Shown here: piece after piece, positions 1 through 13,400 of the stretch | How the letters are laid out: every line of letters begins with the position of its first letter | Position numbering within the stretch: position 1 is the stretch's first letter | Assembly (NCBI RefSeq): GCF_037038585.1 | Contig: NC_092520.1 | Coordinates: 10,731,001-10,795,000 of the forward strand | DNA from: Patagioenas fasciata | Taxonomy: Eukaryota > Chordata > Aves > Columbiformes > Columbidae | Direction of reading: 5' to 3' | DNA length: 64,000 bases | The notes under the pieces: generated by a model | The model's input: the letters and a program-made list of their open reading frames with translations, nothing else | Databases searched by the model: none | Told to the model about the DNA's origin: nothing | Translations under genes and position numbers: made by a program

Positions 1-1391
1 TTATGTGCCAGTCCTACACCAGTGGTGCTATATAAATGCTAATAATACAACAATATGCTCATTCTTTATAAATTCTGTAGGTGGAATTCCATCTGGTTTG
101 TATATGTCAAGCAAGATGTTCATGTGAAAAGTCCTTGCTGTTCAGAATTTGTGATGGCTTATAAGCAGTTGGGAAATGACAGAAAAAAAAATGACAGGAC
201 TGGACGTGCTTACCATTTGAACAGATACATCCAGATGTATCATTAAGACAGTGGCTGTGACTGGTGCAGAATACCCATGTTGTGTCATTCTTTTCTAATC
301 TCTGAAATGCCTTAGTGAAGTAATTAGGACATTAACCAGTCTTTTCAGCTGTTTCTGAGTATTTTCAGCTCAATCTAGTCTATTTAAGAAAGTTTTGATA
401 CTTGGAGCACTGCCATTTCTTTAACAACATTAATCTACTTTGGACTCTTTTGGAAGTGAGTGATAAGAACTCGGAGCATGTCCAGGCTCCCAGAAAAAGC
501 TTTCCTGTCTTCAGCCAGATAACTGGTCTCAGATGGGCAGGTCCTCAGTCCCAGAAAGATCAGTCTTGGCTTCTGCATTGCTGTGCAGGAACTCACCAGC
601 AGGGAGTGATGTGTAGGCGTAGGGTAAATTTGTGCAAAATATGATTATTCTGTTATTCTATGAAAATATCTTGACTATTCCCTGGGTTGAAGTTGTGTAC
701 TTTCCCGTGAGATACTGATGGATTTGGCTGAATTAGACTAATAACTAATAACCTTGTAATCCAAAACATAAAAAGCTAGAGAATATAGGAAATCATTTTG
801 CAAGTTTTCCCAGCTGCAAATTGAATGATGTCTAGAAGTCCCCATTGGCTAATCTCAATTGTATTCTGAGCTGCTCTAACTATTAATCGCTTGCCAAGGA
901 TTAATGTAACCATGAATTACAAAGGGGAGCAATTCAGTGCTTCCTTGGTAAGGAGAAAATAAGTTTTCCCGTCCTCCATTTCATCTCTTGGCTGCTTCTA
1001 CGAGAACAAATGCTGATTGTGATTAAGCCTAAAACAGGAACTTTCAAAAACAGAAAATTGTAATAATTAATAGAAAATAGCCTTTAAAATAGTGTTTATG
1101 CATTGCTTAGTGGACAGTCTAGATGCATATTTGTCACAGAGATACACATACAGCTACACACAGGCTGTCTTGTGGGGTGAGACTAAGAAAATGCAAGTGT
1201 TTTCTTGCACTCAGAAAATCATATTGTGGTCATCCAGGGATTAAGGCTGGTTGGGCAGGAGGAGAGCTGAGAATCACACAAACCAGGGACAGCCCTGAGG
1301 CTGAGGGTGGGAGGAGGACGAGGAGGAGAAAGAGGAGGAGGACTAAGGCAGCTGTTTGCCTGCTCTCCTCTCAGCCTGTAAAGCCACCGGT
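1..1391. other. Upstream flank and presumed 5' UTR of NAALAD2
   Basis: I see no coding exon or recognisable repeat here. The sequence is AT-rich up to about 1250 and then becomes richer in GC. A purine-only stretch of AGG/GAGG repeats at about 1306-1346 lies just before the NAALAD2 start codon and is probably in the promoter or 5' UTR. There is no CpG island like the one at CHORDC1, which would fit a tissue-restricted promoter (inference). The transcription start cannot be placed from sequence alone. Confidence 0.5.
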
Positions 1392-1473
1392 ATGGCCAGG
1401 AGCAAGTCCACCCTCTGCGTGTGGCTGGGCTGCCCCGGGCTGCTGGGCTGCTTCTTGCTGGGCTTTCTTGCAG
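1392..1473 (+). CDS. NAALAD2: NAALAD2 exon 1 (start codon, membrane anchor)
   Basis: This exon encodes residues 1-27 and the first base of codon 28. The ATG at 1392 has G at -3 and G at +4, a strong Kozak context. A basic, polar start (ARSKST) is followed by a hydrophobic run that forms the signal-anchor helix. The donor is CAG|GTGAGT. Intron 1 (1474-3002) shows no recognisable element. Confidence 0.9.
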
Positions 1474-4400
1474 GTGAGTACAAAGACCCCGGGCTCAGCA
1501 CACGGCCTTCGCCCTCTGCAGATGCTGATGTGCAAGCCCTGATGTGACTGATGCCCCATCAGGGAGCTTCTACTGCTTTTTAAGGGTGTTATAAAACACG
1601 TCCCACAGTTTTTCTAAGAGGTTGTTCTCTCCAGCCATTTTTTTTTGTCTTTAGGGAGAGAGAGGAGTATAATGGCTGTGTGCTTCAGCCAAAAACGAGC
1701 CCTGGTGAACTGACAGCTTCCCATAATGGGCAGTCAGACTTTCAAAGAGCAGAGATTAAGAGTTTGAGACTACTGTGATTGAAAAACCTTCAGGATTATT
1801 ACTTTTGATAGTATTTCCTGATTTTTTTACTGCAGATCTATTTAAATGCTCTTTTCAGTTGCTATTTTAAAAATTAAAGGGCAGAGGAGGAGTTTTGACT
1901 GACAGCCAAACATGGAGTTGCTGAATTTTCCATCATGTACAATGAATTCCACTAGAATGTTAGATTATTTTCAGCAGTCACTTGCAGCACTTGTTTTTAA
2001 GCCTAAAATTGCACATCTGCATCTGTCCTTTTTAAACTTGTGTTGTAGCACACACCTAAAGCTAAAGCATGAAAGAAAAATCCATGAAGGCTATTAAATA
2101 TAAAAAAACATTCATTTGATTTAGGTGATCCCTGAGCGGCAAGTTTCTGGCGTGTGCTCTTCTTATTCATTTCCCTGAACATCAGCTTTTGGCCATGCTC
2201 CCAAACAGAGCACTGGGAAAGATGGACCTTTGATCTGATCCAGTATCACTGTTGTGTTCAGAGAGTTACTACAATTGCATTTAAGTCTAACACGTCACGG
2301 GTATCGTGCATTCAACAGCACATATACTTTGCTTTATTATCACAAGTTTCCCAGTTAGGGATTTTCTAGCTATAATAGTAAAAGGATTTGTATTTTTTTT
2401 TTAAGACAAATTCATATAGTTGATATACTCTCTAATTTCAGATTTACGTCAACTGAAAAATCTTTAACTTTTTAAAACTGACTAGGGTCACAGTTAACTT
2501 TATTCTTTTAATTATTAAATAGACTATCCCCACCTTTTCCCAAATCTGTAACTATTATAATGCTGGCAGGGTGACTGTTGAGTCATAGACTGTCACTTTA
2601 AATATGCTTATGTACATAATTCTAAATATATCTATAAATTAAATAAGGGAATTTCATAATGAGCATCAGAAGTTCAGTCCTCCCACTGCAACCAGTTAAC
2701 TGAGAATTTAAACTATAGTTTGAAATTAATGAGAAATGAATCTGCCTTAAAAAGGGGACCAGTGCTCAGAGCATGTGCTCTTTTAATTAGGTCACCTTTT
2801 TTGCAGTTCAGTCAACCAAATGTATTTTACTTTTCTGTTTCACTTCTGTGCCTAAGCCAGAAAACACTGATAGAGGGTGCTCTAAGCTTGGTTCATCCTC
2901 ATGGTTTTAATTAGGCTGTTCAGTACTTTGGGTTGCAGGTGGGCTCAAATATGTGAGGACTCAGGTTCTTGCTAAGTAGGAAGCTTTTCAATTGTGTTTC
3001 AGGATGGCTTACAAAACCGAATGAAAAAAACCCTAACTTTTCAGATGTCTATCAAAATGTGAGACAGAAACTTGTGGCTGAAATGAAAGCAGAAAACATC
3101 AAGCAATTCCTTCGGTAAGCCCTGTGTGTCTTGATTTTTGGAATAATTTTAGCAGACACAAAAGCCAGAAGGTGATAACATCAGCTCCAAGGAACAGCCT
3201 CTGAAAGCAGAGCTGTTAAGATGCTTTGGAAGTGTTTGGTTTGTGCAGAATTTCTGGGGGAGGAAGGGAGAAACTCACAGCCCTTCTGTCCACCCCTTGC
3301 TGTTTCTGAAGTCACCTTTTTGGAGTGCTTGTATTGGTAACAGTACTTCCCTTAAGCTCCATTATTGTCAGTATTTAACATGCTTTTTTGTAATGGTTTT
3401 CCATAGTCTTCATTTCATGCAGTATAAGTGTCTGTTTTTTCCTCTAAGGTGTCTGGAGCTGTAACATTAAATAACTTTGCTTTGTCTCAGACTGGGATGA
3501 TTTTACTGTATTTGGGATACACTGATTGCTATTTATTACATTTGATTGATAATCTGTCCAGTGTCTGCTTAAACTTTCAATTTGAGTGGCTAATAAACCA
3601 ATTAGTCTAAATAGAAAATGAATATATTAAAAACGTTACAAAGTTTGCATGACACTGAATTGCACGTATAGTTACAACTGGTAATTCCTGTAGTGTGGCC
3701 AAACTGGATAATGTCCCATTAATTGGGTGCCTGAGTTCCCATTATACCCTGTCTTCTGTTTCAGAAGGTGAAGGGCCCTGTACAAGCGCAGTGCATGTGT
3801 ATGGTTGGTTAAGTCGTGCATGATGTATTTGTTATTAAAAATACTTTTTTGCATCCTAGTGTATCCATGCAGTTCTTTCAAAACCTCTAAAATGCTAAAT
3901 ATATATAAAACCCTCTTGTTTTGCTGTGCATTTCAGTGGAAATGAAAAAAAACCACCTTATTCTCATGCATTGAAGATACATATCTTCTACAAAAGAACA
4001 AACAACTTAGACAAAAAGTTAACAAATACAACCTCTGGTTAGTAACATGTTAATATTCAGCATGTAAGTCAGCAGCTGCATCATAAACATCAAAGGATTG
4101 TTGACGGATTTTCTGTACATTTATTCTAAAACCAAATCGTTTCATTTCTAACATCAATTTGCTTTTTTAAGTCTATAGGCCTTATCCTATTTTGTGTTTG
4201 TTGCTCTCAGTAGATTGGAAAGTTCCTGAAGATTATTTTTGAGTGAGAGTCCAGGCAACACAGAGACTGATGACAGCATGAAATAGCTCTGCGATCATGC
4301 TGAAGTTCCTTGTCTATAGGGTATTAATGGTGTCTAGTTTGTCTGCTTGCTTTGATGATGGGCCAAATATTCATACTGTTTGGTGTTTTTTTTTCCCTAA

Positions 4401-7400
4401 GTTCAAATAAAAAGCAGGAACTACAGAAAAAAATATGCTAATAGACTATCCAAAAGCTTTGTTAAAAGCAGAAAAAATGTGAGCTTGAGAGTTTTGATCC
4501 ATATTCTTAGTTTTTCAGACTGCTAAATCTGCTTTTATACAGTGGAGAAAAGATCCTATGAGAAACTACCAGAAAATACAGACTGCTAAAAGGCTTCACC
4601 TGTTATTTCCTGATGGCCCATGTAGCATTTAAACCAGAGTACTTAAGGAATTAAAAGATACCTAAAGTACTCTAGAGAGTTAAGGTGCAAGAAGAAGACA
4701 GGCAACAAGCTTTGGCAAAGATTACTTATGAAACTCAGTACATACCCTCATAGTTTAAAGAGAGATAAAGACAACAGCAGAGAGCAGAAGGTTGTGATCT
4801 ACATGGAGAATTTGCATTCAAATGCCAGACAGGATTCACATGAAAGACCTGGATGTTGTGATTGCAAGGCTGCTGCCTATGAGAAGTTCTGGTGATTGAA
4901 GGAGGTTCCTGGTGGCTGAAAGGGCTGATAATCTTGAAGCCAAGCAAGAAGGACAACCTGGGGAGACTGTGGGATGGTCAGCTTCACTTCAGTCCCTGGA
5001 AGTGTGACCAGACATCCTTCTGGAATGTGTTGCCTGTTCTAAAAAATGAAGAACATGAATATAGAAACAGCCAGCGTTTTTTACTATGTGTTTATATGAT
5101 CACTCTGATCAGGGTGATTATCTTCTGCAAAGGAAAGACTGGCTATGTGATCAGTGGAGATGTTGCAGTGGCTGTAACATGCTTGACTTTGACAAGGCCT
5201 TGGACATCATCTCATTTGGAAGCTGAGGAAGCTCGAACTGAAGAAGTTGTTAGATGGGTTGAAAATAGTCTGAACTGACAGGCTGAGGTCGTGCTAATCA
5301 TAATACTTGATAGCACTGATTTATGGTAATTAATGGTATCTGACATCTGTGGGGCAGCCATTAACAAGTAACCTGTTGGGAATTCATAGCTGGTGCTTAG
5401 TACCCTGCTGGCTGATCAGTGTTCACCATAACTCATTTGTTCACTGGGCCAAACAAATTGTAGACAGATTTCTGTAGGGCAGCCGAGAGGGGCTGGATCT
5501 TGTTCCTGACTGTTTATCACCATTATGTGTTATATCTGTTCTGGATGTAAATGTTGATAAGAAGTTTTATATTATTTAGGCTTTTGATTAAGAAAAAAAA
5601 CCCGGAGTCTATGCAGATGATTTGACATAATGATTTTCAAGTTGAATGTATTAGTACCTGTTATGCCAACTATGTACCAACCCATCATCAGGCATCAGAA
5701 TTATTTGGAGGGCTCCTTTCTGAATATGTACCTTTTCTGTACCTACTTCTGCTCCTTGCATAGTGTCCATGTTCTTTTGCTGAATGTCTTTGATTTCCTA
5801 TGCTTGTGTGTAGATGTGGCTATTTCTGTTATGCAAACAGAAAGGTTCATCTGACTTATCTTGAGGCCTCGGGAAGATCCTCTACGCTGACTTCATTTTA
5901 TGCTTATGTTGATGCAGACTCTGATAAACAATCATGTTATACAGCTCAAACTTTAATTATAAGACCTTACTTTCCATGCATGTGGCTTGAAGATAAGCTT
6001 TATACACATTGATCCAAGTTCACTATTGTGCTCCTATGCATTTGCTGCTTACAAGTGATTTTCTATTTTATTCTAGCTCATTTACCAAGTTGCCTCACCT
6101 CGCAGGAACTGAACAGAATCTTCTTCTTGCCAAACAAATTCAAGGCCAGTGGAAGGAATTTGGACTGGATTCAGCAGAACTCGTTCATTACGATGTACTT
6201 CTTTCATACCCAAATGAAAAAGAGCCAAACTACATCTCAGTAATTGATGATGAAGGGAATGAGGTGATCTTTTTAAGGATTAAACTATATTTATGTCAGA
6301 CTTCTTTAAAGAAACAGTGTCTTCCTCTCTTTTCCCACCCACTCATCCCAGCATGTGCTTTATAATATGATAAAAAATCCAGTGCAACAGGAACTCATAT
6401 TTACAAATGGTTTTCCAGAGTGTGCAGCAGAACAGCAGAGTGGCTGAAATCTCAGTGCTTCATACAGAAGAGAGGGATGTGTGGAGAGGCTACTACTAAT
6501 ACCAATAGACCATGAGGTGTAAGAATGGCCACAGCGCTTCAGCTTAATGATACATCTAGGCCAATATTCTGTTTACATAAACAGCCTTAAGTGTATGCAC
6601 AAGTTTAAGAACAAAGAAATGCATTCAAGGAATTAAATTCTTCCAGTGTCTAGCTGTTTTCAGCTCAGTAGTTCTCTGAGCACAGTACAACTATTGTCTT
6701 TAAGAATCCTCAGTAGACTTCTTTTCCAAGTATTTATCCACTTAGTAACCCTCAGCAGATCTCTCTCCCAAGTACCTGTCCAAACTCTGCTTGAACATTT
6801 GTAAAATGTTTGCTTCCACAACATGCAGAGGTAAGGAATGCCACATAGATCCTACCCATTGTATGAAGTACTGCTTTGTTTCATTTGTTCTGAACCTGAT
6901 CCTACTGGCTTCCTATGGTGTCTCCTAAGCTGGTGTTGGCAGTAATAATAATTAAGGAAGTAGGTGCAAAATCTGACAAGGAACCTGAGCAAGGAGAGGA
7001 GATGGGGCTGCCAGAGAAGCATCATAGCACATAGATAGGGATGAAGACCCCTTGTAGAAACTAAGGAATAAGTGCTCGAAGGTGATAGAGCTTAGGGATG
7101 ACAGAATTAAGAAATTTTTCCAGAAACTTCCTAACATAGTTTTTCGGCTATAATCTGATGAAGTGAGACAGGGTGGACATGAACTTGGAGGCAACATGAG
7201 TGTTACAATAGGTAGTGATGAAAGGCAACACATTGGACTGGAGCATAACTAGCAAAGAGGTGAAAAAAGGAGTAATAATGCAGGTGAGAGGAATCACAAA
7301 AATGTGTGATTTCATGGATGAACTGGGTGTCTTTATTGTCACCACCTGGTGACAATTTTCAGCTAATCTTTGCCTAGGTTCAGTCAGCAACTGATGAGCA

Positions 7401-10400
7401 TCTTCTAACAAGTGATCTATCTCAGTATTTACATCTCTATTCAAAACCCTAGCTATTTTTTTGTTTGAACTTATGCATGCTAGTTAGAATTTTATTTTTG
7501 CTAACAATTTATAGAAAGTAGCATATCATTTGCAATAACCCAGCTCAGAGTACAATCTTGTGCCTGGAGGTGGTGTATTTGACCAAAGACTTCTGTTATT
7601 TATTGATAGATTTTCAATACATCATTGTTTGAACCACCACCGCAGGGGTATGAAAATGTTACTGATATACTACCACCGTATAATGCTTTTTCAGGACAAG
7701 GAGTACCAGAGGTAAGAAAAAAATATATGTTAGAGTATAATTAGCTGAAGTCATATATTGCAAAACACTTGCTGTGATAGGTTGCTCCAACTTCTAAAAA
7801 ATATTTCTTGTAGTAGTTTTAATTAACTATTAGTATAAGAGAACACGTAAGGACAGCTAGGCCACATATTGTGTGGAGGTTAGAGGTCTCCTATTAGAAA
7901 AAATGCTTTCTCAAATTGCTAGAAATCTGAATCACATAACAAGTGAAAAACCTTTATCTTCGCGGAAAATGTTGGATACATTTCAGGTTACTCCACGTTA
8001 CTCAATCATATGGAGAGGGCTTGCCAAAGCCTTAAGTAGAAATAGCAACATGTAAATCAATTTGGAAAACATTTTAGATTAAGTAAATGTCTTCAAAAGC
8101 TTCACTTAATCTGGTAATTCGTCATGGAGGGCCAAGTCAGGGACAGCTTTGCATTGCACAGGTTAAATTATATAATAATGAATGTTTGTGCATGCAAGGA
8201 ATACCACTATATTTTCATGGCCACAGAAGTTTGTCAGTTTAGCAAAGGACATTGGTTTAGTTTACAACCTCAGTGAAAGATAATATAGAAAGGCCAGCAG
8301 TTTAAGCCAAGGCCTCCTATAGAATATTATGGAAATCTTTTGCTATTGTTTGTATGAGCACAGATTCTTATTTGTACAAACAAACAAAAAACAAACAAAA
8401 ACAGAAAAACAAAACTATATCATATATAGTGAATAAAACTGTGTATTTCTAAAAACAGTGATTCTATGTGTTTAATGACCAGTTGCCCTGAAACTGCTCT
8501 TCTTTTCTGTGCAGGCAGATCTGGTATATGTGAATTATGGCCGCACTGAAGATTTTTTTAAACTGGAGCGTGAAATGGGAATTAACTGTACAGGAAAGAT
8601 TGCCATTGCCAGATATGGGAAGATTTTTAGAGGAAACAAAGTAAATATTGTGTTTTATTTTTTCCTCAGTGGGTCAGACACTGCTCATGGTAGAGCTAGA
8701 GGGAGTTAATGAGGAACACAGGAGCAGAAGGAAGCCTGCAATATGTCCATTGTGACTGCATTCTAAGAATAACTTCCAAAACAATAAGCACAGATGAATG
8801 TATTAATCTCCTGAGATTGAGATGACTGCAAACTCCTTAGGCAGTTCTGGCAAAAGGTTAATTTAGGGAACTGAGTAGTTGGTAGAGCCAAAGCTTCTAA
8901 TAGTTTTCATCTATAGAACTGCAGTATTTTGAAGAAGTAAGTATTTGATAAGGAGTCTGTGAACATTTTCACTCTTCCACACACACAATTTCTAAGGCTA
9001 TGCCCCCATGGAGGAAAAAAAGAAAAAAAAAAAATGCATTTCTTAAAAGCAAATAATTTCACAGGTTAAAAATGCCATACTAGCAGGAGCCCAAGGGATC
9101 ATACTTTATTCAGATCCTGCTGACTACTGCGCCCCAGGAGTAGGTGCTTATCCAGATGGCTGGAACCTTCCAGGTGGAGGAGCCCAGCGTGGGAATGTGT
9201 TAAACCTGAATGGGGCTGGGGACCCTCTAACACCAGGTTATCCTGCAAAAGGTGAGTGAAAGCTCTGAACCCTCAGCCATTGAGTCCTTCATAAATGATG
9301 CTGAAAGTTATTGTGGCACTAGAAATTAATCACTTTTTTTATACAGATGCAAATACAAATGTTGTTTTAAACTATTTTTAGCATTAGTTAGTTATCCTAT
9401 TGCAGACTAAGTTCTAGCTGTATGTCATTTCAACTGGTTGCTTTAGAGGTAGGCAGAGAAAGCAAGTATTTAGGAAATTTTCTTTGTATAAGCCCACTTT
9501 TGTAACTCTTAGAAAAGCAGGATGTGTAGGTTTACAGACTGTGAAGCACTAGAAAATGGCTGAGAATTTATAGACATTTTTAAATACCTGTGTTTCTCAA
9601 GAGGACCAGTTCAAACTAGATTATAGTCTACCATCAAAGAGGAGTAATAGCTTTGCTTGGAGGTATGTTTCCTTGCTGCTCCTAAATTCCAAGTAGAAAA
9701 ACAATTTAAAATCCTCTTTACAGGCAGTAAAATATCTGTATTAAAAATAACTGTAGCCTGGAGTCTTTCGAAAATTGGCACCGTGTGCTTGTCTCGTCCT
9801 TGTAGGCATCCTGAACACAATCTGAAGGTGCCTACCAGTCCTGTCTACCAGTGTGATGGGAACACAGGGGGGCTTCTGCAAAGCTCAGTGGCCCATGTGA
9901 TCATTGTTGGGGCCACAAGACAACACCATACTGAAAAAAAGAGATAGATTGTATGTGGCAGGCCCACCAGATTTGGCAAGACATTGACGGTCTTTGACAT
10001 AGGTAAATGCATATGTGGATGTTCTCTACAGCTTGTAAACAGACTACACAGGGGCTGTCTTCACCTCACATACCAGCTTGGTTGCCCCCCAGTCACCTTG
10101 GAGGAGGTGTAATCGTATGGATGGACAGCAAATCTAACTTTACGTCAAACATAAGGTCTTCTCTTACACAGTTCGGCAGATGCACTATAGAGCTTGTGAC
10201 TCTGTCATTACATTTTGGTTTCCTAGAAATAACATCTAAGAAGTGAGCTAAGAATTAAAAAGAGAAGAGTCATGCATGCTTGTGGCTACTGTGTGGCTGC
10301 ACTGTTTAAATGTATTTCCAGTTTGGTGAAACTTGCTAAGAACGCTATAAACTTGACGTTTTGTTCTGGTTTCTCAGAGTACACTTTCAGGTATAAAGTT

Positions 10401-13400
10401 AATGAAGGTGTAGGGATTCCCAAAATCCCAGTTCATCCCATTGGATATCATGATGCAGAAGTGTTATTGCGGTGAGTATATGTATGACCTCCTCACTAGA
10501 AGTCAGTATTCAAAAATGTACAGCAAATTTTTTTATACTAAGATGGTAAGATCTACGCTGTTACTTGTATTCGTAGTTCTTTTGTAGTAGTGTGTACTTC
10601 AGAAAATGCAAAAAATCCAAAGCAACCTGTTTGTGGCAAAATGTTTTTAAGTGCTTTGTATACTGACCTTGTTTTAGGTGCAAGTAACCATTAAGGGAAT
10701 TTAAGGTTTTAGCCTACTAGTCAACTACATTTGTCTTACTTTTCACTTGCCAGTGCAATGGGAGGACCTGCAGCTCCAGACAGCAGCTGGAAGGGAAGTC
10801 TCAATGTGCCATATAACATAGGGCCAGGATTTGCAGGAAACGCTTCTACAAGGTCTGGTTTAATGTTTTCCTATTTATAAAATATTGCAAAAAAAAATCT
10901 CAACAAGAAAAAGACTGTGAAACAATACATCTAGAGATATTCTAGAAAAATTTACTTTCTTCTGAGTGGGCAACACTTGGTGATAGCTATTAGAATTTGT
11001 AAACAAATTATCAAAACTATGTTTTTTCTCAGTGTCCCCACTGTCAGTGGATATACAGATTCACAGGGCATAGGTCCAGCCCTTTCATTCTAACTTTAAT
11101 CATTACTTTAAGGTTCTGACTTTTTTTCACTGGTCCTTTTAAAGATGGCTAGGTAACAGTAAGTAGACATGTTTTAATACTGTTGAATTAACCCTAAACT
11201 TCCTCCTCCAAGCTTTGGTCTTTCTCTTCTGTTTCTGATAACCAAGGGGGCAATAGAACAACTGGCTTCTAACAGTCAAATGGAGAAGGAATGATAATTC
11301 AGTAGTTTTCTTCTACGCATGTTTCCCTTGCCCACTGGAAGCCTCCTAGTGTTTCTGTGAACTCCAGTCTATGAAGGTTGTCAATGACTTGGGAGTCATA
11401 GAATCATAGAATCATTTAGGTTGGAAGAGACCCTCAAGGTCATCAGGTCCAACCATAACCTAACTCTAGCACTAAACCATGTCCCTAAGAACCTCATCTA
11501 CACATCTTTTAAACACCTCCAGGGATGGTGGCTCCACCAGTTCACTAGACAGGATGGAAGAGCCCAAAGCACATATATCTTATTAATTTGTTTGGGAGGA
11601 GCTGGCCTTTCACGAGTTGGATCAGCGATGCTGTGTTTGTGGTTTACGTTTTTCAGCTCCAACAGAGAAATACAACTGTCCAGGTCTCCAGCACTAACAG
11701 AGTCACTGTCTAGCAGACTAAGCCACTTAAAAACTGTATTTAGCTATCAGTGACTGGCTACCAGGGACTGTCATAGCATTCTTTGCTGTTTATAGCTGAT
11801 AAACTGCAATAGATAAAGCTAAAGATCACATTTCTATCACTTTTTCACTTAAAAATACTTTCAGTTTACATGAGATATTCTATGAGGATTGGTAGTGAAT
11901 GAACAATGAACAGTGTGTAATGTAGTTATCACAAATTATCATTCCTGCAAAACAAGAGTATGTCTGAATATATAATTTTATAAAGACTTAATTGATCATT
12001 ATTCTTTTCTACTCTGCTTTACCACTAGCTGAAAATGAATAAAGTAGGCATAAGTAAGTAAGAAAACACATCTGACGTAACTAAGATGCTGTTCGGAATA
12101 TCTTGAAGAGCAACAGTGAGAAAAGAAACAAAATGATTCACCCCGAAAACTTATACATAGGAAATATTTTTGAATACACTATTTAATATCTTCGTGCTTG
12201 ATAGGGTAACAGTTTTTGTAAATATGGTCTAATTCTACATATACTTCTTCCTCAGAGTGCCTCAATATCAAAATGGAAAGTGTGCAAGTAAATGCATGCT
12301 CAAGGCACTGGTGTCAGTTATTTTCTGGGCAGAGCTCCAGTAGCTGTCCTGAAGTGGGTTTTGATTTTGACAGCTACGCAGATTTGCTGCTGAAAAGATA
12401 ACTTCAAATCTGAAACCCTTGGTGTTTTGCCAGACTCACAAAAAAGCATTGTTTGATACTTACTTTCTTCTACAGGTTAAGAGGGGCTGAATACTACATT
12501 ATTTTTAGCTCTCCTAATACCTCCTAATTGCCTTGTATTTTATAAAATTTCACAAGTGGATTTTGCTGGGTGTGGGAAGGATGGAGGATTGACAAATCTT
12601 TTTCACTTAGATCTGCTGTTCTAAACAGAGATTTCAATTCATTAATGGCTGAATATTTCTAATTACTTTCTCTCCAAGTTCTATCTTATTACACTGAATT
12701 GTACTACAAACCCAAAGTCTATTCTTTATAAGAACATATATATCGACAATTATAATTTTGATCATAACGTAAATGTATTTTTAACTACTGTATGTGCTTT
12801 TCAGTTTACTCCTCTAATACACAATTATGCAATTGACTCTCATAAATAACTATTCAATAAATTCTGTAAATGTTTGAAAGTTTATAGATTGGCCCACTTC
12901 ATAGACTTGTTTCTAAGGAGTTTTTCTGTCAGCAGGTTAATCTGAGATAAAAAGTGGGCCACTGATGTAGCACGACACACAAAGCAGAACAGAAGCACAG
13001 ACTTTCTGGCTTACAAGCTATTTTGTTGCGTTTTTATTGCCTTTTCTTTCAGAAATGGTTACTACATATTGCTTTTCATTTCAGAAAAGTCAGAATGCAT
13101 GTTCATACAAACAATAAAATAGCACGAATTTACAATGTCATTGGCATCCTCAGAGGAGCTGTAGAACCAGGTGAGCATCAGCTGCTTGAGGATTTTAATT
13201 CCTTCTTCATTTTGTGTTTGGTGAAATTGTTCTCATGTTGCAAGAAACTTCAAGTTTTTCAGATAGTCAGAAAATATGGAATCTGAGAAACCTTTAATAG
13301 TTGTCTTGTCCCTCCCATTACACTATTTTTCATTGTCATTTCCAATAATATATTTGAATAGGAATGCTAGAATGACAGAAGTCAGATAATTTTTTTATGA

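Noticed and set aside
1356-1547. Upstream in-frame extension of NAALAD2 exon 1 from 1356
   Set aside because: The extension begins at TTG, not ATG. The ATG at 1392 has a strong Kozak context and gives the normal N-terminus.
4892-5278. 128-codon + strand open frame
   Set aside because: Its second half overlaps a decayed CR1 fragment, and there is no host gene match.
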